DNA of 64,000 nucleotides from Nitzschia sp. pyKryTriq1 (taxonomy: Eukaryota; Bacillariophyta; Bacillariophyceae; Bacillariales; Bacillariaceae), in the NCBI GenBank assembly GCA_956465555.1, contig OY101129.1, positions 620,001 to 684,000 of the forward strand. The letters run 5' to 3'. Below the pieces are notes generated by a model. That model searched no databases. It saw nothing but the letters and a program-made list of their open reading frames with translations, and was not told the DNA's origin. The translations under genes were made by a program, and so were the position numbers. This document shows, in pieces, positions 61,001 to 64,000 of this stretch (within the stretch, counting starts at the first letter, position 1; each line of letters starts with the position of its first letter).

Positions 61001-63980
61001 GAGCCAACAACGATGGCTACTGGAGTCGCGTTGATCCAATGATCGTAAGTTGCCTCTGTTTTCTCCATGTGTTTCCATTTTGTTGTTGGCTGATTGTATC
61101 CCGATTTCCTCTCTTTTCTAGGTCGAAAACGAATGGCACGATGTCTTTCCCAAAACAGATCTTCTCGGCGGTTACATTGGAGACAGAAATTATCCTCTGT
61201 GTACCGATTTGCCCAAGAATCACGCATTACGCAAGGGGGCCACCTATCGCTTGCTGGGGTCGAAAAATAGCCCGGAGCTCCTGTTCGAACGCCAATACTC
61301 GTGGAGCAACTGGGGCGAGGAACCATCTCTAGAACGTCTGGAGATTTCGGGGACGTCTCCACTCTATCAGGTCCTTTGCGCAGCAAACGACTCCACCGGC
61401 GAATGTACTTACCCTGGAAAAGTTGTACTTGATGTGAATCTCGACTACAGCAACCCTGGCGATCGATCAGGAGCCGAGTTTGTTGCAGAGTCTCTTCGGA
61501 CCATTCGAGTAAAGTCCGGCGCCGACGCTATCTACTACGAGTACGTCAGGCAGTCGTGTGTCGAACTTTCCTTCTTCAAGGATGGGGTCAAAGTGGAAGA
61601 CCAGACGGACCGTGTCGAAAGTACCGATCCCAGAGTTTACACGGCATCCTCTAGCATGTGCGCAGATCCTCGTCGAGATGTGGCTACCGGTGAGTTCAAG
61701 TTGGGGCTCGGAACTTCGTTTGACGTTTTTCGGGTGGATAACGCTATGTATCTCAACGACTGCCTGCTCTTTTCTTCTTCCACAGAATCTTGCTGCGACC
61801 TGGGATTTGAAGAAGGGAACTCTGACTGGCGAGGCCAGGGCTTTAAATTTTGCAATTTTTTTGGGGAACGAATGTGAGTCAAGAATTGTCCTCCAGTATC
61901 AATGGAGCGATCAAGGCATTCATTGCATAGATACTTACTTACTTGCTTGTTGCTACACTTCTTTATCTTATACAGGTCCTATGACAACGCTGTCCAGCGC
62001 TGTGCCGTCAACGGAAAGCAGCATTGTACGACTCAGCGATGGGAAGCACACAACTATGGATATTGTGGGCACGAGGAGTGGTACGGTCACTACTTCTCTT
62101 GGACTTCCAAAGCATGCTCACTCAAAGCCAAGATAAATCTCAACAAGGAGGTTGCCATTGTTCATGACGTCCAGCCCGACTTTGCTGGGAACTCTAACGT
62201 CTGGCCGGGTGTGGCCGCTTCTTCACGAAACTTTTTCATGCCCGCTTGGATCCACGAGTTCGACCATGCCGACTGTGCCTCATCTCCGAGCTGTGAAGTT
62301 GTTCCAGACGGATGTTTGTGTGATGTCATGGTTGATGAAAATGTCGCGTTCAACTCTGCCCCAAGCTCCAAAGAGGATATCCTTAGCGAGTGTTTCATTG
62401 GGGCCCTTGATCCAGAGGTTGCACCAGAGCAATACTCGGTACTCTCATGTGACATTCCCAATGTCATTGTGTACGGCAAGAATAACAAGAGTACTTGCTC
62501 TCGAATGGGCACCGACGTTATCTTCCAATACATTGATGAATTTGGTATCCCTCGCCATGTCAAGAATATGAGATCGACTGTTGAAATCGACGACCGGTAC
62601 TCTTTCCGCACTCCTGTACAGTTCCTCAGTTTCATCGATCCCGAACTGCGTGACACGATGTTTGAGTTTGAGGCTGTCTTGGACAGCATGTTCTATCATC
62701 CGAACCGTAAGTTGCATTTGTTTCTCCACGTGTTTTTTACTTTTTCGTTTGCTCATCATCTCGCCACCGATTTGTTCTCTCTCTTTCTCTCTCTCTCTCC
62801 AGATCCTCCGTTCCTAGCGAAACGCCTGCTTCAACGTTTTGGGCACTCCAATCCTTCGCCCGAGCTGATCAAGACCGTTGCGGAAGCCTATAAGAAAGGA
62901 GACTACAACGGAATAGGCTCTCGAAAATATGGCGATCTGGGAGCATTGACCGCGGCCATGCTGCTGCATCCCGAGTCCACGTCCATCTCGTTGACATCCG
63001 ATCCGACTTTTGGACAAATGCGCGAGCCTTTGGTCAAGATTGTATCGTTTATGCGTGCGCTTAACTACAAGCATGACTCGCCGCTGTATATCCCACTGCT
63101 GGATGGCTTGGGATCGTGGATCAGCCAAGGAACATACGAGCAACCTTCTGTGTTCAACTACTACCTTCCCGAGTTTACACCCCCTGGTCCTATTGGAGGC
63201 TCCGGTCTCTATTCCCCCGAAACGCAAATCCTTTCGGGTGCCGCCATCACAAACCTCCTAGACGGGATGTTCCGAATGGTCAAGAACGGATTGGACGATT
63301 GCGACGCTGGATTTGCCAACTACGGTCCCTTGAGCTGTGAGAGAACCGACGGTGAGACATCCTCGTCCTTGGGGGCTCTTGGATATACCAATGAATCGGG
63401 CTCTCATCAGGATGTCCTGGACGACCTCGCTATAACGCTGACGGCGAATCGGCTCGATAAGGCAAAACGGGATCTGATCCTCGTGTCCACGGCGAATGAT
63501 TTCCTCTTTGGAGATAGAAACAAGGCCATTCGAAGCATGATGCAACTCATTGTCAGTACAGCCGAATTCCAAACCACGGGTCTTGCAAAGAATACCCCCG
63601 TCATTCGGGAAAAGACGGAACCCACCGAGGCAGCCTCGTCCGACTACAAGGCCGTCGTCTTTTTGATGTTTTACGGTGGCATGGATTCTTGGAACATGCT
63701 GGCTCCCAAGGGCGACTGCCATGCCGATTATTTAGATGTCCGCGGTTCGGACCTCGCGGTTCCACTCGACAAGCTCCTCAATATTGATGCGGCGGGTTCG
63801 GGCCAGACTTGTAACGAATTTGGAATCAACGACGCCTTTCCCTTTGCCAAAGAGCAGTACGACGAAGGAAATTTGCTCTTCTTTGCCAACATGGGGGTTC
63901 TTCAACAACCAGTGGACAAGACCAACTACGAAATCACCCAATCGAATCTCTTTTCTCACAATTCCCAACAATACGCACTG
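58034..63980 (+). CDS. DUF1800-DUF1501 fusion protein, secreted (3' end beyond window)
   Basis: Exons are 58034-58509, 58577-59009, 59148-60078, 60158-61044, 61122-61873, 61976-62706 and 62803-63980. All junctions are GT-AG and in phase, giving 1796 codons so far. A donor GTAAGT at 63981 shows the gene continues. A signal peptide (GGLLATLLLLADSIG) opens it. The DUF1800 region shows FGSYKDIMKKVAFSDAMAEF, then ENFAREMLQLFTVGL (about 790-860) and later LGALTAAMLLHPE (about 1445). DUF1501 begins at AVVFLMFYGGMDSWNML (about 1686). In bacteria these families are usually adjacent genes for exported proteins of unknown activity. A Cys-rich insert splits the DUF1800 part. Confidence 0.88.
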
Positions 63981-64000
63981 GTAAGTACCAGCTCCTTCCT

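Noticed and set aside
1-64000. CRISPR arrays, rRNA, tRNA or spliceosomal RNA genes
   Set aside because: I scanned by eye for repeat-spacer periodicity, box motifs and known snRNA starts and saw none. A covariance scan could still find diverged RNAs.

Overview
This window looks like nuclear DNA of a diatom, probably a pennate one, or a close stramenopile relative. The genes are dense and lie on both strands. Introns are short (about 80-150 nt), follow GT-AG rules and keep phase wherever I could test the junctions. Gene content points the same way: a presequence with a plastid-style FIAPL motif, wall-type proteins with Cys modules and SPTKSPTA arrays, a Cache-domain class C GPCR, and a retroelement load typical of diatoms. 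Everything here is read by eye from sequence; no database search was possible.

Layout. 0-3.5 kb: the 3' end of an unknown gene, a SAP-like secreted or plastid protein and an aldo/keto reductase. 3.9-5.2 kb: a gag-bearing LTR-retroelement fossil, a cluster of TGACGTC motifs and a 137-bp duplicated fragment of the glycosyltransferase gene found at 9.5-10.4 kb. 6-16 kb: two secretory-pathway glycosyltransferases, a single-pass membrane protein, an F-box/LRR protein and a ZIP metal transporter. 17.6-32 kb: a tail-to-tail pair of paralogous single-pass membrane proteins. One of the pair is split by a 6.6-kb LINE flanked by perfect 20-bp target-site duplications. 33-37.5 kb: three paralogous Cys-rich, probably GPI-anchored proteins, one with a 16-nt microexon. 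37.6-42 kb: a 7TM receptor and the SRP receptor beta subunit. 43-48.4 kb: a fasciclin protein, then a convergent pair of mitochondrial-type Fe-S genes (CDK5RAP1-like and IBA57-like). 49-57 kb: a Cache-7TM class C receptor, a small anchored protein and a mucin-like multidomain wall protein. 58-64 kb: a DUF1800-DUF1501 fusion that runs off the right edge.

Themes. Many genes encode surface or secretory functions: glycosyltransferases, SRP receptor, GPI-type proteins, FAS1, wall modules and receptors. The observations I rate highest are the Cys-rich GPI family with its microexon, the recently split paralog, the LINE whose two ORFs share one frame across a single stop codon, the DUF1800-DUF1501 fusion, and the palindrome TACCGGTA. 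I counted that 8-mer 18 times by eye, 17 of them outside coding sequence and in gaps that lie 5' of at least one gene. I see no tRNA, rRNA or CRISPR array, and no bacterial operon structure.
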